Shown here one piece after another: positions 7,767-15,101 of a stretch of 64,000 bases of DNA. How positions within the stretch are numbered: position 1 is the first letter of the stretch; each line of letters begins with the position of its first letter. Under the pieces are notes generated by a model. The model was not told the origin of the DNA and searched no databases. It worked only from the letters and a program-made list of their open reading frames with translations. Position numbers and translations under genes: made by a program. This DNA is from Lutibaculum baratangense AMV1. GTDB taxonomy: Bacteria; Pseudomonadota; Alphaproteobacteria; Rhizobiales; Tepidamorphaceae. Where the stretch lies: NCBI RefSeq assembly GCF_000496075.1, contig NZ_AWXZ01000038.1, positions 1 to 64,000 of the forward strand. The letters run 5' to 3'.

Positions 7767-7793
7767 CGCCGCCCGCCTCGTCGGCGGGCGGCG
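7767..7793 (-). terminator. hairpin downstream of DUF736
   Basis: CGCCGCCCGCC (7767-7777) pairs with GGCGGGCGGCG (7783-7793), 11 bp with a 5-base loop, 7 bases past the DUF736 stop codon. It probably terminates or attenuates transcription into the 97-residue gene. No long T-run follows. Confidence 0.55.
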
Positions 7794-7799
7794 GGGTCG

Positions 7800-8093
7800 T
7801 CAGCGGCTCCAGATGAGGGCGAAGCCTTTGTCCTGCTCGACCAGGTTGGCGTAGATCGGGGCGGCGAAGCTCGGGTCGTCCAGCTTGACCGAGATGTACT
7901 CGTTGCCGCCCTTGGAGGTGCGGTGCCAGGCCGCGCCGATCTCGACAGCGCCCGCCTTGACGCGGAAGTCGGGGGCGGCGTCTGCGGTTTTCTCGACGCT
8001 GGTGATCGCGACCTTGGTGGCCTTGACGCCGAGGGTCTGGATGGTGCCGGTGAAGCCGCTGTCGGTCTTGGTGAAGGTGCCGATGGTTGCCAT
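7800..8093 (-). CDS. DUF736 family protein
   Basis: A 97-residue protein that reads as a typical DUF736 member: MATIGTFTKTDSGFTGTIQT at the start, and the centre and end run FRVKAGAVEIGAAW, YISVKLDDPSF, FALIWSR. The family is common on alphaproteobacterial plasmids and integrative elements and its biochemical role is unknown. It is probably a small beta-rich protein. The ATG at 8093 follows GGAG closely, and the gene is preceded by leader RNA copy 2 (8123-8294). Confidence 0.88.
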   Translation of the reverse strand: MATIGTFTKTDSGFTGTIQTLGVKATKVAITSVEKTADAAPDFRVKAGAVEIGAAWHRTSKGGNEYISVKLDDPSFAAPIYANLVEQDKGFALIWSR

Positions 8094-8122
8094 GATGAAA
8101 GTCTCCTGTGTTTGGTTCTGGC

Positions 8123-8294
8123 GGTCGCGCCCATCGCGACCTTTCCATGGCCCATGAGAGAGACCGTCAAAGGCCGGTCCCGCACCCGCAGGGCGAAGCG
8201 AAGCGGCAGACGGCAAGCGGGCTGTTTCTTGAAGCGCAGCGCCCGCGAGGAATGACCGCAGGTCAGGGGAAGAAACTGACCGTGCGCCGTTGCG
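8123..8294 (-). ncRNA. conserved structured leader RNA, copy 2 (upstream of DUF736)
   Basis: Same element as at 5667 and 14588. Minus-strand order: GTTTCTT (complement of 8270-8276), hairpin TGACC-TGC-GGTCA (8253-8265), conserved TTCCTCGCGGGCGCTGCGC, AAGAAAC (complement of 8224-8230), a block around TGCCGCTTCGCTTCGCCCTG, then hairpin GGTCGCG-ATGGG-CGCGACC (8123-8141), about 29 bases before the DUF736 start. The conserved core is most similar to copy 1. Confidence 0.7.
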
Positions 8295-8560
8295 GGGACG
8301 GGCGACGGGCTCAGATGTGGCCATGAGAGGAAAGGACGCGAGCGGGCGGCTGATCCGCGCCAAACAGAGCCGAGACGCGCTGGCGACCTCGGCCCCCTTC
8401 ACCTGACACGCGGCCAATCGGCCTCCGTCCGCTCACGGCCTCCGGCCAGATCGCATCACTTGCGCAACAGGAAACCGCCCCGCCCCCTGATGGGAGCGAG
8501 GCGGCGTTGTGGGTCGGCTGTTGGCCGCACCGCCCTCGATGCGGCACACGGGATCTTCGG
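8295..8560. other. gene-free stretch with a GC-rich hairpin
   Basis: No coding sequence can be supported. An imperfect hairpin around 8473-8502 (GCCTCGCTCCC against GGGGGCGGGGC on the minus strand, followed by GGTTTCC) probably ends the small membrane-protein transcript. Confidence 0.4.
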
Positions 8561-8746
8561 TCAGCGGGGGCTCGACCCGCTTCGGATCGCACGGAAAATC
8601 CAACCGACCACGAGCAGGACATAAATCAGCCCCAGGGCTGCCAGCGGCGCGACGACCAGCACCGCGATGAAGGCGTCGGCGCTGCCGGTTCGGGTGCTGA
8701 CGAAGGCGGCGAGGATGATGAGCGCGGGGGTCACGATGATCGGCAT
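8561..8746 (-). CDS. small two-helix membrane protein
   Basis: A 61-residue protein starting MPIIVTPALIILAAF with two predicted membrane helices (about 3-18 and 26-50) and a basic tail FRAIRSGSSPR. It starts 19 bases after the stop of the similar small membrane-protein gene at 8766-8954, so the two probably form one transcript. The pair may have arisen by duplication, since both are about 62 residues with two helices and a polar turn. Function unknown. Confidence 0.6.
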   Translation of the reverse strand: MPIIVTPALIILAAFVSTRTGSADAFIAVLVVAPLAALGLIYVLLVVGWIFRAIRSGSSPR

Positions 8747-8765
8747 GGCGATGGCTCCCCGACCG

Positions 8766-8954
8766 TCAGGGTGACGGCGGCGGGCCACGGAACGCCGCCA
8801 GCAGCTTGCCGATGATCCAGAGCACGATGGCCGTGACGGGAATGACGAAGGGCACGGCGACGATCGTCCAGAGGAAGTTCTCGGGATTGCCCGTGACGTG
8901 GGCGATGTAGGCGGCGAGGACAAAAAGCGCGAGCGCGCCAAGGATGGTGGGCAT
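8766..8954 (-). CDS. small two-helix membrane protein
   Basis: A 62-residue protein, MPTILGALALFVLAAYIAH at the start, with helices at about 3-19 and 29-53 and a proline-rich end. It is the first gene of a two-gene unit with 8561-8746 and lies just downstream of the parB terminator. The start at 8954 has only a weak AGG site. Such tiny membrane pairs are frequent in mobile elements; the role is unknown. Confidence 0.6.
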   Translation of the reverse strand: MPTILGALALFVLAAYIAHVTGNPENFLWTIVAVPFVIPVTAIVLWIIGKLLAAFRGPPPSP

Positions 8955-8997
8955 GGGACACCTGTTGGATGAGGAATTGACGACATGAGGAAAGGAC

Positions 8998-9024
8998 GAA
9001 GCCCGCCCGTGGCGGGCGGGCTTC
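8998..9024 (-). terminator. terminator of parB
   Basis: GAAGCCCGCCC (8998-9008) pairs with GGGCGGGCTTC (9014-9024), an 11-bp stem 11 bases past the parB stop codon. On the minus strand it is followed by GTCCTTTCC. Confidence 0.7.
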
Positions 9025-9034
9025 GCTGGACGGG

Positions 9035-10912
9035 TCAGGCCGCGTGGGCGGGCTGCACGTCCTCGGCGACGGCGGGCGTGGGTAAACCGTCGCCAATCTT
9101 GTCATCGACCTTGATGTCGGCCTCGACCTCGGTCACGTCCTCGGCCTCGGTCCTGTCGTCGCCCTGTTCCGACATGCCGTCCTCCGCCCCAACCCCATCG
9201 AAGCGCATGGCCTCGGGCAGCCACACATTGGCGCGGGCTTTCAGATCGGCGGCGATCAGCTTGTCATCGGCGGCGCAACGCTCGAAGTGACGGGCAAGGG
9301 CAGCGGCCAGCTGCGTCTTGGTGTAGTCCTTCAGTGCCCCGAGGCGGGTCACAGCACCCGTCTCCTTGGCGATGGCCTCCAACTGATCCTTGCGGCGGCG
9401 GGTGAGGAACGCCTCGTCGGGGCACCAATGATCCCGCATCGACACCCCGAGATCGCTGGCCACGCGGTTGAACAGGCTCGCCCCATCATCGCGCGCGTCC
9501 ATGTTGCCTTGACCGAAAGTCAGCGTGGTCAACAGAAGATGCAGCGCATCGAGCGCGGCATCGTCGAGGGCGGTCACGGCCTCGTAGAGCGCGAGCGGTT
9601 CCTTCTGTGGGCGCAAGAGCGTCTCCCATGCCCCACGGTCGGGCGCGGGATAGCGGCTGGTGAGCGTCGCGGCGATGTCGAGCGCCTCCATCACCGCCTG
9701 CGCCGCCCCTTCCACCTTGGCGTAGGTCTCGGGCTTGCCGTCTTCGCCAGCGAAATAGCCCAAAGCGGGATGGGCATCGAGACGCGCCCGCGCCGTCCAG
9801 TCACAAGCGTTCAGCATCGTCACCACGGCCACCTCCCGCGCCCTGCGAGGGTTGGCCAGAAGCCCCGCCATGACGGCGAGCGACTTGTGGGCGGCGACCA
9901 TGCGGATGACTGCGCCCGTATATTCGGGCTTCTCCTTGGGCGCGGCGGGATGGTCGGCAGTCTCTTCCGCCACGCTCGGTCGCACCTCGCGGCGCGCGAG
10001 CCCTTCCCGCACCTCGACACGGCCTGACGGCTTGAAGTGGATCACCACTCCGCCTGCCTCGCCCGCCTCGGTATCGGCTTCCCGATACTGCCACCATGCG
10101 GCGTAGTTTTCGGTGAGGATGTCAACGAAGGCGGCACCTGCCGCGCGGTGCTGCGCGGCCAGCGCCTCCACGGCCTCGGTCTGGAGCCGCAGGAACTGCT
10201 CGGCATCGTCGAAGACGGTCGCGTCCTCGTCGGCGAACAGGTCGGACGTGGTCGTGCCCTCGTAGCGTTCGAGCGGAAAGATCGCCAAGGACAGGGCGGG
10301 CTTCTCGCCCGTCAGCCAGTCGCGGATGTCGTCGGCATCGTAACGATAGCCGCTGTCCAGCCGCGCAATGGCGGCGCGCTGCTGCTCGGCATTGCCCAGC
10401 GTCAGCGCCTCGGCGGCGGCAAGGGAAATCTCCCCGTCCCGCACACGCGCCTTCACTTCGTCGGTGAGGCTCGCCAGCGCCACGCGGCGCTTGACGGTCA
10501 GCACCGACACGCCCGCCTTGGCGGCCACGTCTTCGAGGCGCGCGCCCCGCCCCAACAGAAGGGCGAAGGCTTCGGCCTCGTCCATGGGGGACAGCTGCTC
10601 GCGCTGGATGTTCTCGACGGTGGCCAGACGCAAAGCGTCGGCCTCGGTCAGATCGGCGCGCACCTCGACGGGCACGGGATAGTCCTTCCCGATGTCGCCG
10701 CGCTCCACCAACAGGGCAAGCGCGCGCCAGCGCCGTTCGCCCGAGACGATGCGGAACTTGCGCCCGTCCTTGCGCACCACAAGGTTTTGCAACAGGCCGT
10801 CCGCCTTGATCGAGGCGGCAAGCCCCTCGATGGCGGCGGCGTCCATGCTGCGGCGGGGATTGGCGCCCTCGGTCGGGGCGAGTTTCGAGAAGGCGATGGT
10901 TTCGATGGTCAT
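9035..10912 (-). CDS. ParB/RepB/Spo0J-type DNA-binding protein
   Basis: A 625-residue protein. The N-terminal ParB domain carries NPRRSMD, SIKADGLLQNLVV and the CTPase/DNA-loading motif GERRWRAL, with ENIQREQLSPMDEAEAF before a helix-turn-helix region (AKAGVSVLTVKRRVALASL, about 135-160). The long C-terminal part, about 400 residues, is unusual for a pure partition protein and is typical of the large ParB-like proteins of alphaproteobacterial integrative elements, where the role may be regulatory. It follows the DUF2958 gene by 65 bases and ends at a strong terminator. It is far from the parA gene at 18.1 kb, so the two need not form one system. Confidence 0.9.
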   Translation of the reverse strand: MTIETIAFSKLAPTEGANPRRSMDAAAIEGLAASIKADGLLQNLVVRKDGRKFRIVSGERRWRALALLVERGDIGKDYPVPVEVRADLTEADALRLATVENIQREQLSPMDEAEAFALLLGRGARLEDVAAKAGVSVLTVKRRVALASLTDEVKARVRDGEISLAAAEALTLGNAEQQRAAIARLDSGYRYDADDIRDWLTGEKPALSLAIFPLERYEGTTTSDLFADEDATVFDDAEQFLRLQTEAVEALAAQHRAAGAAFVDILTENYAAWWQYREADTEAGEAGGVVIHFKPSGRVEVREGLARREVRPSVAEETADHPAAPKEKPEYTGAVIRMVAAHKSLAVMAGLLANPRRAREVAVVTMLNACDWTARARLDAHPALGYFAGEDGKPETYAKVEGAAQAVMEALDIAATLTSRYPAPDRGAWETLLRPQKEPLALYEAVTALDDAALDALHLLLTTLTFGQGNMDARDDGASLFNRVASDLGVSMRDHWCPDEAFLTRRRKDQLEAIAKETGAVTRLGALKDYTKTQLAAALARHFERCAADDKLIAADLKARANVWLPEAMRFDGVGAEDGMSEQGDDRTEAEDVTEVEADIKVDDKIGDGLPTPAVAEDVQPAHAA

Positions 10913-10977
10913 GGGGTTCGTCCTTTCGTCATTTCTGGATTTCGTGCCCGCCCCAGCGGTGGGGCGGGCGTGGGTTT

Positions 10978-11340
10978 TCAGGCGCTGATGCGCCCGTGTT
11001 CATTCGCCTCGGCGGCGTAGGCCGTCAGGCTCTTGGTTGGCTTGAAGTGGAGGTCGCGTTCGATGGTCAGCCCAGCGGGGCCACGGATGGCGACAAGCTC
11101 CGAGAGGCGCACGCTGCCCAATTCAGGGCATCCGAAGCCGAGGTCACACAGGCCGAAGGCGATATCCTCGTCCTCGGGGTCGATCTCCGTCAGAAGCCAC
11201 GTGGCGGCTCCCCACGGGCAGAACAGCTTCACCACCGGCCAGAAGTCCTGGGTGTTGCCGTCCTCGGCCATGCGCTCGGCATTGGCGCGACCGTTGGCCA
11301 GCATGCGCGCATGCTGGCAATCCGTGAGAAGCGGTATCAT
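10978..11340 (-). CDS. DUF2958 family protein
   Basis: A 120-residue protein with the typical DUF2958 segments FWPVVKLFCPWGAATWLLTE, DPEDEDIAFGLCDLGFG, PELGSVRLSEL and ERDLHFKPTKSLTAYA. The family is widespread on alphaproteobacterial plasmids and has no known biochemical role. Its ATG overlaps the stop of the preceding gene (11337-11567) by four bases, indicating coupled translation. The 5' coding sequence contains a long GCATGC-centred palindrome (11299-11320), discussed separately. Confidence 0.85.
   Translation of the reverse strand: MIPLLTDCQHARMLANGRANAERMAEDGNTQDFWPVVKLFCPWGAATWLLTEIDPEDEDIAFGLCDLGFGCPELGSVRLSELVAIRGPAGLTIERDLHFKPTKSLTAYAAEANEHGRISA
11299..11320. repeat. 22-bp palindrome inside the DUF2958 gene
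   Basis: The half site GCCAGCATGCG is followed directly by its exact complement CGCATGCTGGC. Related GCATGC-centred palindromes occur upstream of parA (18081-18110) and at the element's right end (19029-19056). The site may be a recognition sequence for an element-encoded DNA-binding protein or a consequence of the protein sequence QHARML. Confidence 0.45.
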
Positions 11341-11567
11341 TGCGCGGCCTCCCGTCCGTCATGGTCGGTCAGGCGCATCGTGTCGGTCACCGACACGAAC
11401 AGCGGGCGGATGAGGTATTCGCCTGCCTGCTCGGTCACCGCACAGATGGCGGCGGCGGGCTGGCCATCCGCGAAGCAGGAGAACAGGGCGAAGTTGGAAA
11501 ACGCGCCGCTGGTCAGCGCCTCGAAGGCGCTGCGATGTTCGGCGGTGATGTTGGTGAGGCTGGCCAT
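11337..11567 (-). CDS. hypothetical element protein, 76 residues
   Basis: A 76-residue soluble protein, MASLTNITAEHRSAFEALTS at the start and EYLIRPLFVSVTDTMRLTDH near the end. It sits between a 101-residue gene and DUF2958 in an operon: 3 bases after the first and 4 bases overlapping the second. Tight packing and shared strand suggest one transcript of small proteins leading to parB. I do not recognise it. Confidence 0.65.
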   Translation of the reverse strand: MASLTNITAEHRSAFEALTSGAFSNFALFSCFADGQPAAAICAVTEQAGEYLIRPLFVSVTDTMRLTDHDGREAAQ

Positions 11568-11570
11568 GGG

Positions 11571-11876
11571 TCAGCCCTCCACCGTTTCGGCCTCGGCGGC
11601 GCTTGCCGCTTCGGCCTCGCGGGCGGCGTCTGCCGCCTCCACCACATCGCCCCAGCTGGTGAACAGATACTCGCCGCTGGCCACGTCATAGACGATGGTC
11701 GGCGCATAGCTGTCGCCCATGTTCACATAGAGCGCATCGGGCACCGCGCGCGGGTCGCTGCGGCGGGCTTCATCAAACCACAGCGCTTCCACGCCATGGC
11801 CATTGGCCAGGGCGCTGACACCCTGCAAATGGGTCTCGGCGCGCTCCAGCCGTTTGAGTTGGGGAAATCGGGTCAT
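11571..11876 (-). CDS. hypothetical element protein, 101 residues
   Basis: The first gene of the 11876-9035 operon. The start at 11876 is supported by GGAGG just upstream. The protein begins MTRFPQLKRLERAETHLQGV, contains APTIVYDVASGEYLFTSWGD and ends in an Ala/Glu-rich tail. No membrane segment or catalytic motif is seen. Function unknown; conservation with neighbouring small genes on related elements is expected but not checked. Confidence 0.65.
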   Translation of the reverse strand: MTRFPQLKRLERAETHLQGVSALANGHGVEALWFDEARRSDPRAVPDALYVNMGDSYAPTIVYDVASGEYLFTSWGDVVEAADAAREAEAASAAEAETVEG

Positions 11877-12448
11877 GTCGTCCTGTCCTCCGTCGAGTTG
11901 TTCGAGACTGCGAAGGACACCCACGCCCCGCGCATTACCCTCTGCCCAGCGGCGAGCGACGACAGGAGAACCAGTGAGCATGAGGACCGCAGTCGTGCTG
12001 GCGGCGTCGCGCCGACTGCGCCGGGCTCCCGGGGGAGCCGCCCCGAAAGGGGGCATCCGGCCAACACGGGAGGGCGGCGTCAGCCGGCCGAATGGAGCGG
12101 GCAGGCCGGACGGCGACCTTGGGATGTGCGTATGGTGAGAAACTTGCACGATGTCGGCTTGGCCGGTGCAGTCGGCACAAGCTGGAAACAGAGGGTATCG
12201 CGCCCAGGCGCGATTACAGGATCACCTCCGGCCCAACGGGCCGTCCGCTGCCGCCGCATCGGGCAGCGTCAGCGCGGGTTTCTGTGCGGCGGCTCTGGGG
12301 GCGTTGCGGGGGCTTCCCCGCTCGAAGGGGTGACGGAGAACGTCATTGACGGTCGCAGGCAGGGGAAGGCTTTCCCCGCCGGAAAATCCCGATACAGTTT
12401 CAGAAGCTGAACTGCTTGCCATGAAGTCATGTAGTCGTCAGGAGATCC
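11877..12448. other. gene-free stretch between divergent genes
   Basis: About 570 bases without a supported gene between the small-protein operon and the DUF3644-like gene. It must hold promoters for both. A hairpin GGCTCCC-GGG-GGAGCC and a GCCCC-GAAA-GGGGC hairpin lie near 12,027-12,050; the latter sequence resembles that at about 5,015-5,039 in the possible oriT region. Confidence 0.45.
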
Positions 12449-13645
12449 ATGCCGGCGAGAAAACGAGGGAACACGCTTGAGAAGTGGGAAATCGCCCTGA
12501 TCAAGGCGATGCTGGGTCGCGGTGGATACAATGACCAGGACATTCTTGCTTACTTCACGCGCCCGACGCGCTCGATCAATCATGCGCGTATCGCTGAAAT
12601 CCGCACAGGCGCGAAGTTCAAGGCAATAAAAACCGCTTCTGCGGACGAACTTGATGAGTTCCTGATCAACTGGCCGGACGTCGATGCGGAAACGGGCCTC
12701 AGCCTGCGTGGGGACGAATTGCTGATCAAGGCGCGGGAAGCGATGATCGCTGCCGTGCATACCTTCAACGGCGCGGGCCTAACCTTTCGGGCCGAGCTGT
12801 TCATCGTGACGAGTATTATCGCCTGGACCTATCTTCTGCACGCTTGGTTTCGGCGCGAAGGGATCGACCATCGCTATCGGAATGCCGACGGGACAATCAA
12901 GAAAACAAAGCGGGGGGCGGATTGCTATTGGGAGCTGGGGAAGTGCCTGCGGCACGCTCGCTGCCCAATTCCGAGCGGCGCAGTAAAAAACCTCGATTTC
13001 GTCTTGGAGCTGCGACATGAGATCGAGCATCGGTCTACGAACCGGATCGACGACGCCGTGAGCGCAAAGTTGCAGGCGTGCTGCCTGAATTTCAACGAGG
13101 CGATCAAAAGCCTGTTCGGGTCGCAGTACGGATTGGAACGGCGGCTCCCCATTGCATTGCAATTCGTCACCTTCGCGGCGGATCAACGCGCGGCGCTTAA
13201 GAAGGGCACGAGTCTGCCGGGCCACATCGAAACCTTCATCGACGCGTTCGAACACGGACTGAGCGAAGCGGAATACGCGGACCCGGCCTATCGCTACCGC
13301 GTCGCCTTCGTACCGATCGCGGGGAACCGCGCCTCAAGCGCGGATATCGCCGTCGAATTCGTGAAGGGAGATTCCGACGAAGGCCGAGAGATCAATCGCG
13401 TCCTGCTCAAGGAGGTGGACAAGCGCCGGTATACGGCGAAGCAGGTCTGGGAAATGGTTCAGGCCGAGGGTTTCCCCAAGTTCAATCAGCAAGCGCATAC
13501 TGCGCTTTGGAAGGAGCTGGATGCGAAGAATCCGGCGCATGGGTACGGGCGCGACGGCGACTATCGAAATACGTGGGTGTGGTACGTTAAGTGGATCGAG
13601 CGCGTTCGCGCCCACTGCCAGGAACAGGGCGAAAAGTACAAGTGA
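12449..13645 (+). CDS. DUF3644-like protein with a HEPN-type RX4H motif
   Basis: A 398-residue soluble protein on the opposite strand to its neighbours. The central part (LLIKAREAMIAAVHTFNGAG, then IVTSIIAWTYLLHAWFRR) matches the DUF3644 pattern. ELRHEIEHR gives R189-x4-H194, the RX4-6H motif of HEPN ribonucleases that act in toxin and abortive-infection systems. The last 70 residues look like a DNA- or RNA-binding winged helix (RYTAKQVWEMVQAEGFPKFN). It has its own flanks between element genes, so it may be a cargo defence gene. That role is inference. Confidence 0.6.
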   Translation: MPARKRGNTLEKWEIALIKAMLGRGGYNDQDILAYFTRPTRSINHARIAEIRTGAKFKAIKTASADELDEFLINWPDVDAETGLSLRGDELLIKAREAMIAAVHTFNGAGLTFRAELFIVTSIIAWTYLLHAWFRREGIDHRYRNADGTIKKTKRGADCYWELGKCLRHARCPIPSGAVKNLDFVLELRHEIEHRSTNRIDDAVSAKLQACCLNFNEAIKSLFGSQYGLERRLPIALQFVTFAADQRAALKKGTSLPGHIETFIDAFEHGLSEAEYADPAYRYRVAFVPIAGNRASSADIAVEFVKGDSDEGREINRVLLKEVDKRRYTAKQVWEMVQAEGFPKFNQQAHTALWKELDAKNPAHGYGRDGDYRNTWVWYVKWIERVRAHCQEQGEKYK

Positions 13646-13648
13646 AGT

Positions 13649-13671
13649 GAGGCCGCCTAAGCGGCGGCCTC
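13649..13671. terminator. bidirectional terminator hairpin
   Basis: GAGGCCGCC (13649-13657) pairs with GGCGGCCTC (13663-13671) between the convergent DUF3644-like and ardC genes. The stem contains the stop codon region of ardC. Confidence 0.6.
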
Positions 13672-14565
13672 GGTGATGTCGTTGGCTTGCAGCCCGGCGA
13701 GGAAGTCGGTTGCCTTGGCGGCAGCGCTGGCGGCGGTGAAGATGGCCTTCTTGTCGGCCTTGAGGACCTTGAGCCAGCTGTCGATGTAGGCGGCGTGGTC
13801 GGGACGCGGGGTAAGCGTCACGCCCAGGTCGGCGCAGAGGAAGGCCGCGCCTAGTTCGGCCACGAGTTCCTCCATGGCGTAGGCGTCGTCGCCGAAGCGT
13901 TTGCCGAATTGGCGGTCACAACGGTTCGGTGCCCCACTGAAGTGCACCAATTCGTGCAGCAAGGTCCCGTAATAGCTTTCGGTCGCCGTGCTGGTCTCGG
14001 TGCCGAGGAAGCGCTCGCGCTCGGGCATCTGGATGGTGTCGTCCGACGGACGGTAGAAAGCGCGCGTACCGCCATGGCGGATGGTAGCACCCGTTCCTGC
14101 GACAAAGCGGTCTGCGGTGGCGATGACCTGCACGGGGTCCTTGGGCTCGGGCAGCGCGGGCGCCTCGTAGCCGTCCACCTGGTCGGCGTTGAAGACCCAG
14201 CTCGCGCGGGCCATGAGGCGCTTGCCGTGCTCGGTCGTGCCGTCGTCGTTCTGCTCCTCCACGTCGAACTCGCGGTAGAAGACCACCAGGCTCGACTTCT
14301 CGCCCTTGCGGACCTGACAGCCCTTGTTCTGCCACTGGCGATAGGTGCCCCAGGTGCCCGTGCTGAAGCCGCGGGCTTGTCCGGCGGCCCAGAGGCTGAC
14401 GACGTTGATGCCGCGATAGGCTTTGCTGGTGTCGATGTTGACGGGGCGGTTCAGGCCCTCGCTGCTGCGGTGCCAGGGCATCTGCCAGTCGCCCGCTCCC
14501 GCCTCGATGGCGGCGATGATGTTGTTGGTGACCTGGGTGTAGACGTCGATGCGTTCGGTAGTCAT
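13657..14565 (-). CDS. ardC: ArdC-type antirestriction protein with zincin-like domain
   Basis: A 302-residue protein. The N-terminal domain (about 1-130: VYTQVTNNIIAAIEAGAG, PWHR, RGINVVSLW) is the ssDNA-binding part of ArdC. The C-terminal domain is a zincin-like metallopeptidase with HELVH at 204-208 and conserved PNRCDRQFG after it. ArdC protects incoming single-stranded plasmid DNA from restriction just after conjugation. It is preceded by leader RNA copy 3, which would control it at the same level as DUF736 and the 76-residue protein. Confidence 0.88.
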   Translation of the reverse strand: MTTERIDVYTQVTNNIIAAIEAGAGDWQMPWHRSSEGLNRPVNIDTSKAYRGINVVSLWAAGQARGFSTGTWGTYRQWQNKGCQVRKGEKSSLVVFYREFDVEEQNDDGTTEHGKRLMARASWVFNADQVDGYEAPALPEPKDPVQVIATADRFVAGTGATIRHGGTRAFYRPSDDTIQMPERERFLGTETSTATESYYGTLLHELVHFSGAPNRCDRQFGKRFGDDAYAMEELVAELGAAFLCADLGVTLTPRPDHAAYIDSWLKVLKADKKAIFTAASAAAKATDFLAGLQANDITEAAA

Positions 14566-14587
14566 GGGGTCCTCTCCTTGTCTGGGA

Positions 14588-14770
14588 GGCCGCGCCCATC
14601 GCGGCCGTCCGATGGCGACCGGAGAGGCAGGGGCAAGACGGGCGGCGCACCCGACAGGGCTGGAGGGAACCGGAAGACGGCGGGCGGACTGTTTCTTGGG
14701 TCGCGCAGCGCTCGCGAGGAATGCGGCCTTAGCCGCAGGGGAAGAAACTGACCGACCGCCATTGCGCCGA
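14588..14770 (-). ncRNA. conserved structured leader RNA, copy 3 (upstream of ardC)
   Basis: The most diverged of the three copies. Minus-strand order: GTTTCTT (complement of 14742-14748), hairpin TGCGGC-TAAG-GCCGCA (14722-14737), conserved TTCCTCGCGAGCGCTGCGC, AAGAAAC (complement of 14691-14697), a variable stretch, hairpin GGCCGCG-ATGGG-CGCGGCC (14588-14606), then AAGGAG and the ardC start at 14565. The lower hairpin differs from copy 2 by one compensated pair (T:A against C:G). Confidence 0.7.
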
Positions 14771-15101
14771 ACGGCGTCCCTGCCAGGTCAGCCACGAATG
14801 AGGACGGCCCGTGGAGCGCGGAATCGGACAAGGGCGAGAGGAGCCCAAACGACACCTTCGACGTTCCCCAGAAAACAGAACAACCCCGCCTGGCGAAAGC
14901 GGGGCCGTCTGGAAAATGCCCAAAGGGTGGTGGCATCGAGGGCTTATGGAACCGCCCAAAATCCGACGCCTGACACCATGCGTAGAATCAAGGTCAAAGC
15001 CACGTCAGGCCAAGCATTTCCGGCGGATTCATTGGCAATTTGGTGGTAGCGTGGCGTCAGGCAGCTTCGCTGTCAGGGGAGCATTCGGCGCGGGAGGAGC
15101 G
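14771..15101. other. gene-free stretch upstream of the second coupling-protein gene
   Basis: No gene is supported. A hairpin CCCCGC/GCGGGG (14884-14904) is followed by a T-rich run on the minus strand and may shield the ardC leader from other transcription. The right part should hold the promoter of the gene at 15,102. Confidence 0.45.

Noticed and set aside
14811-15101. N-terminal extension of the second coupling protein by 97 codons
   Set aside because: Sequence is leader-like and unlike the family; ATG 15102 has a strong GGAGGAG site.
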